64,000 nucleotides of DNA from Lachnospiraceae bacterium OF09-6 (GCA_003435055.1 QUMM01000014.1:9904-73903); one strand, 5' to 3'. Shown: positions 1 through 10,660, counted from the stretch's first letter. Made by a program: numbers and translations. Notes: a model not told the origin generated them from the sequence alone.

Positions 1-1048
1 TCTTCCCGAAGATTCTTCAGGGACCGATCGCCAGACATAAGAAGCTGGGTGCGCAGATCAACGAAGGACATGCTTTTGACTATGAGAGAGTATGCTTTGG
101 TGTGCAGCTGGCACTGTGGGCTATTTCAAAAAGCTGGTAATCGCAGACCGTTTGTCGATTTTTGTAAATTCGGTATTTGGAAATGTATATGGGGAAAGCG
201 GCAGTCTGATCTTTGTGATTGCGGCAATCTTTGGAAGTATTCAGCTGTATTGTGATTTCTCCGGATGTATGGACATGGCGGGAGGATTTTGCCAGATCCT
301 TGGCATTGACCTGGAAAAGAACTTTAACCATCCATTTTTCTCAAAAAGTGCGGCAGAGTTCTGGCGCAGATGGCATATTACACTGGGGGCATGGTTTAAG
401 GATTATATCTATATGCCATTGGCGATCTCTCCACGTATGATGAATATTGCAAAATGGTTCAAAACGCATGTAGGACCAAGAGCCAGCAAGAATGTAATGA
501 CCATTATTCCGACGATGATCGTCTGGATCCTGACCGGTCTGTGGCATGGAACCGGATATAATTACCTGGCATGGGGCATTTACTGGGGACTGCTGATGAT
601 CCTGTCGATTGTATTTGCGCCTGAGATCAAGAAGCTGACCAGGCTGCTTCGTATCAATACCGAAGCCAGAAGCTGGGGTGTGGTGCAGATGATCCGTACT
701 TTCATCATCTTTACGTTTGCAAGATTGATCACGATCCCGGGCCATCTGCAGACTACCTGGGATATTCTGAAACAGATCTGCAAGCAGTTCGACATCTGGA
801 TCTTATTTGACGGAACGTTATTTAATTATGGACTGAACGGGAAGAACTTCTTTATGGCCATGTTGGGAATCTTTGTACTGTGGTGCGTCAGTATGCTGCA
901 GGAGCGAGGCTCTGTACGGGAAATGATCGCCAGAAATAATATTGTAGTACGCTGGCTGATCTATTATGTGGCATTCTTCTCTGTGATCATCTTCGGTATC
1001 TGGGGAGCCGGATTCAGTAATGTGGCGTTCACATATATGCAGTACTAA
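1..1048 (+). CDS. MBOAT family membrane O-acyltransferase, DltB-like (5' truncated, one frameshift)
   Basis: Polytopic membrane acyltransferase of the MBOAT family; DltB-type members move an acyl group from a carrier protein across the membrane onto a wall polymer or exopolysaccharide. The start lies before the window. The reading frame beginning at base 3 gives FPKILQGPIARH, the typical DltB-family segment, and breaks near 118-120, where one G seems to be missing (LALWGYFKKLVIADR is restored by adding it). Further on are FWRRWHITLGAWF and the MBOAT His motif LTGLWHG, then several hydrophobic segments. The carrier protein gene at 1281 and the ligase at 1742 follow on the same strand, so the three probably form one acyl-transfer pathway. 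Which acyl group or polymer is used cannot be read from the sequence. Confidence 0.88.
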
Positions 1049-1280
1049 AAAAATAAGTTGAATCCATGGTCATATGATTGATATCTGATCCAAATTCGCC
1101 CCTGGAAAAAAAGAAAAGAGGTGAGTTCGTGGTCAGGGGCTGGGTATCTGCCCCAATCTGGCTTTTGGGACAGGGAGGGCTCACAAAAACATCTTGGCGA
1201 ACTGGCACAAATATGGTATGATGATTCCATCAGTATGGGTTCTGAAAGGCAGGAACCTTTATAAAAAGGAGATTTCGATA

Positions 1281-1508
1281 ATGAGAGATAAAGTTTTAGA
1301 AGTATTAGAAGGAGAATTCCCGGAGATTGATTTCTTATCTTCTGATGAACTGGTAGATGACGGCATTCTGGATTCCCTGACACTGACAGGTATCATCGCA
1401 GCACTGACCATGGAATTCGGTATTACGATTCCATATGAAGAGATCATTGAAGAGAACTTCAATTCTGTAGATGGTATGGCTTCTATGGTAGAGCGTTTGA
1501 TGGACTAG
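1281..1508 (+). CDS. Acyl carrier protein, DltC/ACP-like
   Basis: A 75-residue acidic carrier protein. The phosphopantetheine attachment Ser is in the motif DDGILDSLTL at about residue 32, which fits the ACP/DltC family. An AAGGAG ribosome binding site sits at a good distance before the ATG at 1281; longer in-frame starts upstream lack one. The size and the position between the MBOAT acyltransferase and the AMP ligase suggest it carries the activated group from ligase to acyltransferase. It is DltC-like by size and context, but I cannot tell whether it carries D-alanine, another amino acid or a fatty or hydroxy acid. Confidence 0.85.
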   Translation: MRDKVLEVLEGEFPEIDFLSSDELVDDGILDSLTLTGIIAALTMEFGITIPYEEIIEENFNSVDGMASMVERLMD

Positions 1509-1577
1509 AAGAAGAGCGAATGAAGAACGGGCACTCCGGAAGACTGGAAACGAAATGTTTTCCTGAAGCCGGGGTGC

Positions 1578-1702
1578 TTTTGTCATATATGGAACTTCGT
1601 TCCAATATGACAAAACGCTCCGCGAAGATCGCACTGCGGCGGCATAGAAAAATGTCGCAGGAGCGACTCGCCGCAGGCGGAGAATCTCGCAAGCGAGATT
1701 CT
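1578..1702. repeat. Hairpin-dense intergenic segment
   Basis: The 233-base gap between carrier protein and ligase holds several inverted repeats. One has 11-bp perfect outer arms at 1578-1588 and 1605-1615 enclosing a further GGAAC/GTTCC stem. Another is a perfect 10-bp stem with a 2-base loop at 1681-1702, followed by an A/T-rich stretch. Either could end or attenuate transcription ahead of the ligase, or the segment could be a palindromic dispersed element. No convincing gene is seen here. Confidence 0.45.
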
Positions 1703-1741
1703 ATTTTATATAGGGAAATAACGTGTGTGGGAGGATAAATC

Positions 1742-3780
1742 ATGTATCAGACAATTGTACAGGCGGTGCTGGCGCATGCAAAAGAGACGCCGGATAAGCT
1801 GGCCATTGGATTTAAGAAGATTAGCGTAACATATGGGGAACTGGGCATACAGGTTCGTGCTTTTGCGCAGAAGCTGCAGCAGGAGTTCGGCATTGAAAAG
1901 GGAGATTTTATCATGATCTCTGCAGTGTCGAAGCCGGAGTATATCGTGGGATATCTGGCAGTGCAGTACCTTGGCGGAGTGTCGATTCCGATTGATAAGT
2001 CAGCCAAGCTGGAGAATATTTTGGATGTCTATGAATATGCACAGCCGAAGATCCTGCTGGCAGATGGCAAGGTGCTGCATGAGAAGATTCGTGTGGCATC
2101 TCTGAAAGGGGTATATGCAGACTGTCTGGAAATCCCGGAAGAGGAACTGACGGTGGCTTATCAGGAACACTCGGATGAGGAATTATCAGAGATTCTGTTT
2201 ACCACAGGAACCACTGGAAAGCCAAAGGGAACAATGCTGAGTGTGGCGAATATCTATGCAAGCACACACAATACCTGGCATGGAGTAGGAATGCAGACAG
2301 ATGATGTGGTACTGCTTCCACTGCCATTGAATCATTCTGTAGGAATGCGTGTTACCAGAACGATTTTCTATATTGGTGCGACTTTGATTTTGCAGAATGG
2401 ATTTACCTTTGCACAGGAACTGGAGAAGAATATCGAAGGCTTTCATTGTACGGGACTGGTCAGTGTACCTGCTTCGATTGAGCTGGTTTATCGTCAGATG
2501 CAGGATAAGTTTGCCGGGATTATGGGAACTTACGTTATATGGAGTTCGGAGCAGGGTCGCTTAGCTATGATATGAAGAAGAAGCTGGTGAATATGCTGCC
2601 AAATACGAAGATTGTCAATACCTGGGGTTCGACAGAGACTGGTGGAGCCATTTTCCTGATCGTATCAGAGAATCCGGATAAGCTGACCGCACTTGGCAAG
2701 CCAATCGAAGGCGTCGAAGTGAAGACCGTGGATACAGAAGGAAATGAGATCACAGCCAGAGATATTGATACAGCTGGCCGGATGGTGCTTCGTGGAAAAA
2801 TGCAGATGATGGGCTACTATCAGATGCCGGAGGCAAATGCACAGACGCTGGTGGATGGATGGCTGTATACCAATGATATGGTATATCTGGACGAAGATGG
2901 CTATATCTATATGCTGGGCCGTGCGGATGATATCATCAATGTAGGTGGAGAAAAGGTATCTCCGGTGGAAGTGGAAAATATTGCACAGGAATTTGAGGAG
3001 ATCAGGGAATGTGCCTGCATCGGTGTGGATGACCCGGATGGCATTCTTGGAAAAGTGCCGGTGCTCTATATCGTGCCGGAAGGATCTGCGGTAAATGAAG
3101 AGGAACTGACAAAGTTCCTGGCAGAACGAATGGAGCGCTATAAGTTGCCACAGCGTTATCTGAATATCCGGGAGCTTCCGAGAAATCGTATGAAGAAGCT
3201 GGATCGCAAGGCACTGTACAGACGATGGGAAGAGAACGGAGATCAGCAGATGGTCAACGAAGTGGTGCAGAATATCTTATCCAGAAGAAGTATTCGTGAC
3301 TTTACAGAGGAACAGGTGCCAAAAGCTGTTCTGGAGACGATCCTGCAGTGTGGCTATTATGCGCCAAGCGGACATAATATGCAGACCTGGAAGTTTACCG
3401 TGATTCAGAATGCAGAAAAGATTAATGCGTTCCGTCAGATTGTGGAAAAAGTGTCCAAAGAAAAGAAGGTGCATTTCTATGGATTTAATAATCCGAAGAC
3501 TATCATACTGGTATCGAATGACCGGAGAAATGCAGACGGCATCCAGGACAGCTCCTGTGCAGTGCAGAATATGATGCTGGCGGCGAATTCCTATGGTATT
3601 GGATCTGCATGGATCAATGCACTGATGACCATTTGCGATGAGCCGGAAGTCCGGGAAATGTTGCAGGGATTTGGTATTCCAGATACACATATCGTATGGT
3701 CTACGGTAGTGATGGGATATCCGGCAAAGGCAGGAAAAGAACTGGCGAAGAAGACAAATGTAATCAACTGGGTAGAGTAG
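1742..3780 (+). CDS. AMP-dependent acyl/amino acid ligase joined to a nitroreductase (one frameshift)
   Basis: The first ~500 residues are an adenylate-forming ligase: phosphate loop FTTGTTGKPKG, NTWGSTETGG, YTNDMVYLDEDGYIYMLGR and the C-terminal Lys motif NRMKKLDRKAL. Such enzymes activate a carboxylate with ATP and load it onto a carrier thiol, here probably the ACP at 1281. From about residue 503 the same frame continues as a nitroreductase-family flavoprotein (SRRSIRDF, YYAPSGHNMQTWKF, GIGSAWINA). One T seems to be missing at 2530-2531; restoring it gives TLRYMEFGAGS and joins the two halves. The ATG at 3250 has a GGAG before it, so the nitroreductase may be a separate gene whose upstream stop was lost, or a true fusion. 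A flavin domain tied to a carrier-loading ligase suggests oxidation of the activated group. Confidence 0.82.
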
Positions 3781-3822
3781 AATATATGGCAGGAGCATCT
3801 GTAGAACAATATGAAATAGTAA

Positions 3823-3851
3823 ATGGGGCTGTCGCGAATAGACAGCCCCAT
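3823..3851. terminator. Bidirectional terminator hairpin
   Basis: Perfect 11-bp stem (ATGGGGCTGTC and its complement) with a 7-base loop, between two convergent genes. It probably ends both the ligase transcript and the SGNH hydrolase transcript. Confidence 0.75.
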
Positions 3852-3858
3852 AGTTGTG

Positions 3859-5654
3859 TTATTTTACTACCTTAATCTTTACAGTAACCTTTTTCTTAGA
3901 TCCATCGGTAGCGGTGGCAGTGATCTTGGCAGTACCAGGTTTTTTCGCTTTGATTTTACCTTTTTTGCTTACGGTAAGAACCTTAGTATTGCTGCTCTTC
4001 CAGCTCAGCTTTTTCACGCTGGCATTGGATGGAGTGAATTTGACTTTTAAGGTCTTGCTCTTACCCACTTTCAGTTTGGCACCGGACTTCACATTAGAGA
4101 ATGCCAGTTTTTTGATCTGAGTGCCACAGGTGATGGTAAGTGTCATCTTTTTCCCTTTTTTCGGGGTGATGGTGATTTTGACCTTTCCCGGACGTTTCGC
4201 TGTTACGATACCCTTCTTTGTAACAGTAGCCACTGATTTGTTGCTGGACTTATAGGTCAGACCGGAGAGATTCGATCCGGAAAGAACCCGGGTCTTTAGA
4301 TTTGCCTTCTTTCCGACTGCCAGGAACAGGGATTTGGAATTCAGTTTCACATTGCTCTTTGTAGATGAAGTTCCTTTTACTGTTACCTGAAGAGTAACAG
4401 TAGTGCCATTGGAATTGGTACCTGCCAGAGTGGCACTGCCGGAACCAACGGCGTAGATCTGGTTGCCATTTACATAGGCAACGGATCCATTGGAGGAACG
4501 CCAGGTAAAGTTGTTATTAAATTTGAAGGTATATTTATCGCCTACAGTAAGCGTAAACTTTCCGGAGCATACAATGATGTCGCAGGTTGCAGTAGTACCA
4601 TTATTTAAGGTAGCGGTAATGACTGCGCTTCCATAGTTCTTTGCAGAAACCAGTCCGCTTTGGCTGACGGTGACGCAGGATGGATTGCTAGATTCATAGG
4701 CAATACCGCGGTAGCCGTTCTTAGAAAAACCGAGCTGTATTTTTTTCCCTTTATTTATGGTATAGCCTGGCTTTTGAAAACTGACCGTTCCGGTAAGATT
4801 CAGGTTTCCGCGAAGTGCAACATCAGCGGCAAGGGCCTGCATATTCTGTTCGATCTGCTGAGTCTGTGCGGAAGTTTTTCCATTTATAGAAGGATAGTAG
4901 TGGATACCTTCTGTTGATTTGCCAAACAAGGTAGAGTAAATACAGCAGGCAGATAAATAACTTCCTGCTACGCCTGGATGAAGCCGGTCACCGGAGCTGA
5001 TGTAAAGATCCAGATCCGGGTAAAGAGTACGCTCTCTGGCAAAAGCAATACCAGACGGAGCCAGAGAACAACCCTGCTGTCTGGCAGCAGAATAATAAAC
5101 ATCGGCAATTTTGCTTTGCTGCTGGTCAATATCCCATACAGCAGACTTCCAGTCAGGTGCCCAGGTACAGTAGAGTACCATCTGAGCGCCAGCGGATTTG
5201 ATCAGTGGAGCCAGTGTGGCAACTGCGTTCTTGAATTTATCTGGTATGGCGGTTGTCTCATCGCTCTTTCCCTGAAGAATAACATAATCCCATTTTTGAT
5301 ATTTTAACTTGTTATACATCTGCTGGCTGACGTTCTTCTTGGCTTCCAGAGAAGGATAGCCATTTCCGGTTCCAGGATTCACATCGTCAGTCAGAGAGTT
5401 GCCGCCCAGTGTAACCGATTCTACCGTGGCATTGATACCGCTGGCCCGGCACAGGTTCTGCACCATGGCGGGGATATTGTTGGTATAGGTCAGACTGTTG
5501 CCGATCATGAGAATCCGCGGACTATTGGTGACAGGCTTGGCTGATAGACAGGCCGACCGCTGAAAAAGACGGTGGATCCGGCCGCGGAAGCCGGGATCGT
5601 CAGGATCAGCAACAATAGAGAAAACAGAACTACAGTAAATGATTTTTTCTTCAT
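3859..5654 (-). CDS. Secreted SGNH hydrolase (DUF4886-like) with BIG2-type repeats (one frameshift)
   Basis: An ATG at 5652-5654 with a GAGGAG ribosome binding site opens a clear signal peptide (MKKKSFTVV, then a leucine-rich core and a PASAA cleavage site). The frame breaks near 5539-5540, where one C of a CCC run seems missing; restoring it reads VYQPKPVTNSPRILMIGNSL. The SGNH block I motif is ILMIGNSLTYTNNIP and the C-terminal catalytic pair is in SSGDRLHPG. After about residue 290 come three Ig-like BIG2 domains (repeats of KSSNKSVATVTKKGIVTA and SWKSSNTKVLTVSKKG) and a very Lys-rich end, which suits binding to anionic wall polymers. It is likely an exported esterase or deacylase. It converges with the acylation genes, so it may remove or edit acyl groups; that link is inference. 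Confidence 0.82.
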
Positions 5655-5881
5655 AACATGCTCCTCGTAATAAAACAAAATAACTATTAATCAGGTAGAG
5701 TATAGCAAAGTTGGAAAAGCGTGACAATAGTGTGAATAGTTTTTTAAGAATACATTAAGGATAACAGAAAAGTATGAGGAAAATATGATTTATAAAAAGG
5801 TGTTTAAGAATGACAGATGTATGATACAATGGTAACATTAATAAATGGAAATCAGTTAAATAACACGGAGGCAATAAACGA

Positions 5882-8695
5882 ATGGGTAATGATATCATCA
5901 CGGTACTTATTAACTGTGAGAATGGTATAGAGGAACTGAAGGAGACGATACATAGTCTTCAGAATCAGAAAGATAATTTCTGGGAGAAGACATCTGTGAT
6001 CGCATTGTTTGATGAGAAGGCAGAGCAGGAAAGCAGAACGGAACAGGAAGCGTATCTGAACAGCATGGAAACTGATCGGGGGAAGATCAGAGTGCTGGGC
6101 TGTCAGAATATCTGGAACGGGTATGAGGAAGCCATGGAGCAGGTGGATTCTCCATATCTGATTTTGATGAACAGTGGAGATGCGGTAGAGGATGAGGCAC
6201 TGGTCAGGACATGTGCCAGTCTTGAAAAGCACAGCCAGGAAGCCGATTTGGTCATGATGAATTGCCTGAACAGAGGAAAAAAGGTCAGAGAGGGAGTCAC
6301 CAGCCGAAAAGATGCAAGTGGGAAAGTAGAAAAATGTTATTGTGTATCACTGAATGTGCTGGATGACATTGGCATGGTTCCGGGCTACTGGGATGCGCTG
6401 GTATGGAAGACGGAAGCTGTTCGTGGCATGAGATTTGATCAGAGACATGGAGCAGAGACGAAAATAGAACTGATCTATCGGATTCTGGATAAAAAGAGAA
6501 GTATTTGTCTGGTAAAGGATGCGGTATTCCTGAGTGCATCGGAGTCCAGAGAGAGTGCCCGTGGATATGAGAACAATCTGAAACCGGAGTATTACCTGAA
6601 AGATCTGGATGAACACTGGAAAATAATGTCAGAATTTTACAGAGAAAAATATCAGGAAGTTCCACTGTTTATACAATGTCATCTTTTGTATGAGTTGTTG
6701 AACCGTCTGAATGCCAATAAGAATCAGAGTGACCAGCATGCGCTGAAGGAAGATCAGCTGGAGCAGTTCTGGAAGCTTTGTCAGGAATGGCTGCAGGATA
6801 TTGATGATAATCTGATGGTAGCTAATACCAGAGTGGCAAAGATGCCGCGGCATACGTATGCAATGCAGTATCTGTTGCTGAATCTGAAGTACAATCATCA
6901 GCCGGATATTGAATATGTGATGACAGATCTGAAAGCGCTGCGTAAGAAGCTTTGTGCAGAGATGGGAAAAGAAGTAGCTGAAAATGAGCCTGCTTATAAG
7001 TATCCGATTCGAATTAAGATAAAGGGAAAGGAACAGCCGAATATTTTGCAGCCACGTTTGAATATAGACCTGGTGAATTATGAAAATGAAAAGCTGATCA
7101 TTGATTTTTCCTGCCCGGATTTCATGAAAACAAGTGGCATCAAATGGATTCTTTTATTAAATGATAAGCCGGTTCCATATACGGATACAGTACGCTACAG
7201 CAGTACAAAGTTTTTTGGAATCGATATGTATGATGCCTATACTTTCCGCATTGTAATTGATAAAAATGAACTGAAGAAAGAGAATGTGCTTCAGTTTACC
7301 ATGGATTGTCATGGAATACGATGTGAATACCCGGTTTATACACATAGATTTACATCCAGAATCAGCTCTTCACTGGATAATGCCTACTGGTGTTTTGGGG
7401 ATTATCTCATGATGTTTAATGTGGGAACAGCAAAGAAGAAGCTCTATATTCGCAAACGGACACCGTGGATGCATTTGAAAAGAGAACTGAAATTCCTGAT
7501 TGAGATCGGTTGTGGAAGAACGAGAAGACCGAAGTTGCTGAAGTCCAGACTACAGTATTGGCTGAGTTATCCGAAGTACCATAAGAAAAATATCTGGATT
7601 ACTTTTGATAAGATCTACAAAGGAGGAGACTGCGGAGAGTATTTTTATAAGTATTGTGTCAGCAGAAAAGATACCGATGTGGTGCCGGTTTATTTGATGA
7701 ATGAAGATGCACCGGACCGCAGACGTCTTCAGTCAGAAGGATATGAGCCGCTGGTTTATGGTACACAGAAGCATCGGAATATCTATTTGCATGCAAAGAT
7801 GATCTTTGCTACCCATGCAGGATTGTATAATTTTAATGGAATTGCCGAGGATGAAATTCCATATCTTCAGGATCTGATCGAGGCAGATGCAGCCTGCATA
7901 CAGCATGGCCTGACTGTGCAGGATCTGGCATTCAATGCCAATCGGGCGTTTAATAATAATAAATTATATTATTGTGCATCCAAGTATGAAGTACAGAATC
8001 TTCTTCAGCCAAAGTATGGATATGATGATCCATCGGCCATTAAGCTGACAGGAATACCACGTTATGATGGATTGGTAAATAAGGATCAGAAACAGATTCT
8101 GATCACACCGACCTGGAGAAGTTATATTGCACTTCCACCTGATGGGAAAAATAATGCAAGACCGTACTCCAGTGTGTTTAAACATACAGATTATTATAAG
8201 ATCTATAATAACCTGATTTCGGATCAGAAACTGGTAGAAACGGCACGGAAGACAGGATATAAGCTGATTTATCTGATTCATCCGGCCATTGCCATGCAGA
8301 TTGAAGATTTTGACGTACACGATGGAGTGGAGATTATTTCTTCTCTGGGAGTGAATTATGAGAAGATCCTGTGTGAATCCAGTCTGATGCTGACGGACTA
8401 TTCCGGTGTGCAGTTTGACTTTGCGTATATGAGAAAGCCGGTGGTTTATTATCATCCGCCAAAGCTTCCACCGCATTACGTGGAAGGGGGATTTTTCTAC
8501 GATACACAGGGATTTGGAGAGATCTGCACGGAACATCAGCAGCTGGTGGACACTTTATGCGATTATATGGAACATGACTGTCAGCTGAAGGATTTCTATC
8601 GTACACGGCAGGATGATTTCTTTGCATTCAGTGATCATGACAATTGTAAACGTATATTTGAAGATGCCTATACATGGCAGAAGGAGAACAGATAG
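5882..8695 (+). CDS. GT2-like domain fused to CDP-glycerol glycerophosphotransferase (TagF/TagB-like)
   Basis: 937 residues. The N-terminal ~200 residues resemble a family 2 glycosyltransferase (ITVLINCENGIEELKETI, SPYLILMNSGDAVEDEALV). The C-terminal ~380 residues are a CDP-glycerol glycerophosphotransferase domain as in teichoic acid polymerases (NIWITFDKIYKGGD, ACIQHGLTVQDLAF, ILITPTWRSY, IYLIHP-like and MLTDYSGVQFDFAYMRKPVV). The middle is unassigned. It probably adds polyol phosphate units, and perhaps a sugar, to a wall teichoic acid or capsule-like polymer on the inner membrane face. GGAGG lies 10 bases before the ATG. The next gene starts directly after the stop, so the cytidylyltransferase and epimerase that follow are likely co-transcribed and supply the CDP-activated donor. 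Confidence 0.85.
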   Translation: MGNDIITVLINCENGIEELKETIHSLQNQKDNFWEKTSVIALFDEKAEQESRTEQEAYLNSMETDRGKIRVLGCQNIWNGYEEAMEQVDSPYLILMNSGDAVEDEALVRTCASLEKHSQEADLVMMNCLNRGKKVREGVTSRKDASGKVEKCYCVSLNVLDDIGMVPGYWDALVWKTEAVRGMRFDQRHGAETKIELIYRILDKKRSICLVKDAVFLSASESRESARGYENNLKPEYYLKDLDEHWKIMSEFYREKYQEVPLFIQCHLLYELLNRLNANKNQSDQHALKEDQLEQFWKLCQEWLQDIDDNLMVANTRVAKMPRHTYAMQYLLLNLKYNHQPDIEYVMTDLKALRKKLCAEMGKEVAENEPAYKYPIRIKIKGKEQPNILQPRLNIDLVNYENEKLIIDFSCPDFMKTSGIKWILLLNDKPVPYTDTVRYSSTKFFGIDMYDAYTFRIVIDKNELKKENVLQFTMDCHGIRCEYPVYTHRFTSRISSSLDNAYWCFGDYLMMFNVGTAKKKLYIRKRTPWMHLKRELKFLIEIGCGRTRRPKLLKSRLQYWLSYPKYHKKNIWITFDKIYKGGDCGEYFYKYCVSRKDTDVVPVYLMNEDAPDRRRLQSEGYEPLVYGTQKHRNIYLHAKMIFATHAGLYNFNGIAEDEIPYLQDLIEADAACIQHGLTVQDLAFNANRAFNNNKLYYCASKYEVQNLLQPKYGYDDPSAIKLTGIPRYDGLVNKDQKQILITPTWRSYIALPPDGKNNARPYSSVFKHTDYYKIYNNLISDQKLVETARKTGYKLIYLIHPAIAMQIEDFDVHDGVEIISSLGVNYEKILCESSLMLTDYSGVQFDFAYMRKPVVYYHPPKLPPHYVEGGFFYDTQGFGEICTEHQQLVDTLCDYMEHDCQLKDFYRTRQDDFFAFSDHDNCKRIFEDAYTWQKENR

Positions 8696-9439
8696 ATGGT
8701 ATCAGCAGTGATTTTTGCAGGGGGCGTGGGTGCCCGCATGAAGTCTCAGGACATCCCGAAGCAGTTCCTGATCGTAGATGGTAAGCCGATCATTATCCGA
8801 ACACTGGAGGTGTTCAGCGAGCATCCGGAGGTGGATGAGATCGTGGTGGCCTGCCTGGAGAGCTGGATTCCGGTCCTGGAAGAGCAGGTGGCAAAGTTTG
8901 GGGTCAAAAAGATCCGGGCGATTGTGCCGGGAGGCGCAAATGGACATGGTTCCATTCACAATGGTCTCATGAAGGCAGCGGAAACTGCTCAGGGGGAAGA
9001 TATTGTATTGATCTGTGATGGTGTGCGCCCAATGATCACCAGTGAGCTGGTGTCGAACTGCATCCGGGAGGCAGGAGAATATGAAAATGCAGTGCCGGTG
9101 ACACCGAGCATCGATTCAGTATTGGAAAGCTTTGACGGACAGACCTGCCGCAAGAGCTACAAGCGCAGCAATATGTTCATTACGCAGGCACCGCAGGGAT
9201 ATACATTCCGCAAGATTCTGTGGGCTCACGAAGAGGCTGAAAAACGTGGAATTACGAACCCGACTTCTTCCGCAGAATTACTTCTGGAGCTGGGAGAAGA
9301 TATCCATATTTTCCTCGGAGAACGACAGAATATCAAGGTAACTACCCCGGAAGATCTGTATACATTACGTTCCGGTTATTATTACAATCGTTACCGGGCA
9401 TTTGCAAAAGAGGAGCTGCAGAACGATCTGCCACTGTAG
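8696..9439 (+). CDS. IspD/TarI-family cytidylyltransferase
   Basis: 247 residues with the nucleotide-binding start VIFAGGVGARMKSQDIPKQF and the later VICDGVRP-type and QAPQGY motifs of IspD/TarI enzymes. These transfer CMP from CTP to a polyol phosphate: methylerythritol 4-phosphate in isoprenoid synthesis (IspD) or ribitol 5-phosphate for teichoic acids (TarI). Its place between a TagF-like polymerase and an NAD-dependent epimerase favours a polymer precursor role over the isoprenoid one. The ATG follows the TagF-like stop with no gap, which points to translational coupling. Substrate specificity is not certain. Confidence 0.82.
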   Translation: MVSAVIFAGGVGARMKSQDIPKQFLIVDGKPIIIRTLEVFSEHPEVDEIVVACLESWIPVLEEQVAKFGVKKIRAIVPGGANGHGSIHNGLMKAAETAQGEDIVLICDGVRPMITSELVSNCIREAGEYENAVPVTPSIDSVLESFDGQTCRKSYKRSNMFITQAPQGYTFRKILWAHEEAEKRGITNPTSSAELLLELGEDIHIFLGERQNIKVTTPEDLYTLRSGYYYNRYRAFAKEELQNDLPL

Positions 9440-9457
9440 CATACAAGGAGGAGTAAC

Positions 9458-10527
9458 ATGGGAAAATTGATCAAAGATCTGGTGCCGGAGCTGGTCTGTA
9501 CAGATGTGGCATCTATTGTGGAACGACAGCTTCCGTGGGAAGAACTGGATCACAAAACGATTCTGGTGACCGGAGCCAATGGATTTATCAGTTACTATAT
9601 GGTGCTGGCGCTGTTGATGAGAAATGATCTTATGGACAGTGGCATTAAGGTCATTGGTCTGGTGCGTTCCAGAGAAAATGCAGAGAAAAAATACGGAGAG
9701 ATCCTGGATCGGGAGGATCTGTCTCTTTGGGTAACCGATGTATGTGAACTGACGGATTGTGGCCGGGTAGACTATATTATACATGCAGCCAGTCAGGCCA
9801 GCGCATGGCATTTTGAGCATGATCCGGTGGGCACCATCAATGCCAACCTGATCGGAACTCAGAAAGTGCTGGAACTGGCGGTCAAATATCAGGCTCAGGT
9901 GCTGATGTTTTCCAGCCTGAAGACCTATGGCAGCTTCGGGGAGCATCCGAAGGAGTCTATGAAAGAAGAAGATGTGGGATATCTGGATCACACTTCTTAT
10001 AAGAATTGCTATGCCATCGGCAAACGGGCAGCAGAGACCTTGTGTGCCAGCTATAGCAAGCAGTATGGTATTCCGGTGAAGATCGTGCGGCCAAGTTATA
10101 TTTATGGACCGACCAGACGTGGGGATGACCGGGTATGGGCGCAGTTCATGGTGAATGTGTTAAATAATGAGGATATCGTGCTGAAAAGCAGTGGTGCTCC
10201 TTATCGCTCATATTGTTATGTGACAGATACGGTGGCAGCGGTCTTTACGGTGCTGTTAAGGGGAGAAGTGATGCAGCCATATAACATTTCTTCCAAAGAA
10301 GGCAACATCACCATCCGCAATCTGGCCAGAGCCGCAGTAGCTGCATTTCCGGAAAACATCTGAAGCTGAGCTTCGTGAATCCGGAGGATGAAAAAGAGCC
10401 TGAGATTACCGCAAAAGTGTGCGAAATACTGGACTCCGAGAAGCTGGAAGGTCTGGGCTGGAAGGCAGAAGTCTCCATCGGAGAAGGCATGAAGCGTGCG
10501 ATTCAAATCATGGCTGGTGGAGAATGA
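9458..10527 (+). CDS. NAD-dependent epimerase/dehydratase, extended SDR (one frameshift)
   Basis: Rossmann-fold sugar epimerase/dehydratase. The dinucleotide-binding motif is ILVTGANGFISYY, the active-site region has Ser in MFSSLKTYG and the YxxxK pair in SYKNCYAIGKRAAE, and SYIYGPTRRGDDRVW follows. AAGGAGGAG precedes the ATG. The frame stops early at 10363, but one A missing from the run at 10353-10356 explains this: restoring it gives FPEKHLKLSFVNPEDEKEP and a normal C-terminus ending at 10527. It follows the cytidylyltransferase closely and probably modifies the same nucleotide-linked precursor. Confidence 0.84.
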
Positions 10528-10556
10528 GATAAAGATTCACGGCCATTGTCCCGCGC

Positions 10557-10592
10557 GAAATCATGCATATGCATGATTTCTGTGCTTTTTTG
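10557..10592 (+). terminator. Rho-independent terminator
   Basis: A 24-base perfect palindrome at 10557-10580 (half site GAAATCATGCAT) is followed by TGTGC and a run of six T. It closes the envelope-polymer operon. Confidence 0.7.
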
Positions 10593-10660
10593 GGGGGCAT
10601 GGAATGAACTCCAATAATTGACATTAACAGATAATTCAAGTATGATGAAGTGAGGAATAA

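Noticed and set aside
1520..1738. Open frame of 72 codons between carrier protein and ligase
   Set aside because: It overlaps several perfect hairpins, has Arg-rich random-looking text and no ribosome binding site. Better explained as intergenic structure.
8696..9439. Plain isoprenoid-pathway ispD
   Set aside because: Family is correct, but tight coupling to a TagF-like polymerase and an epimerase makes a polymer precursor role more likely; no symbol given.
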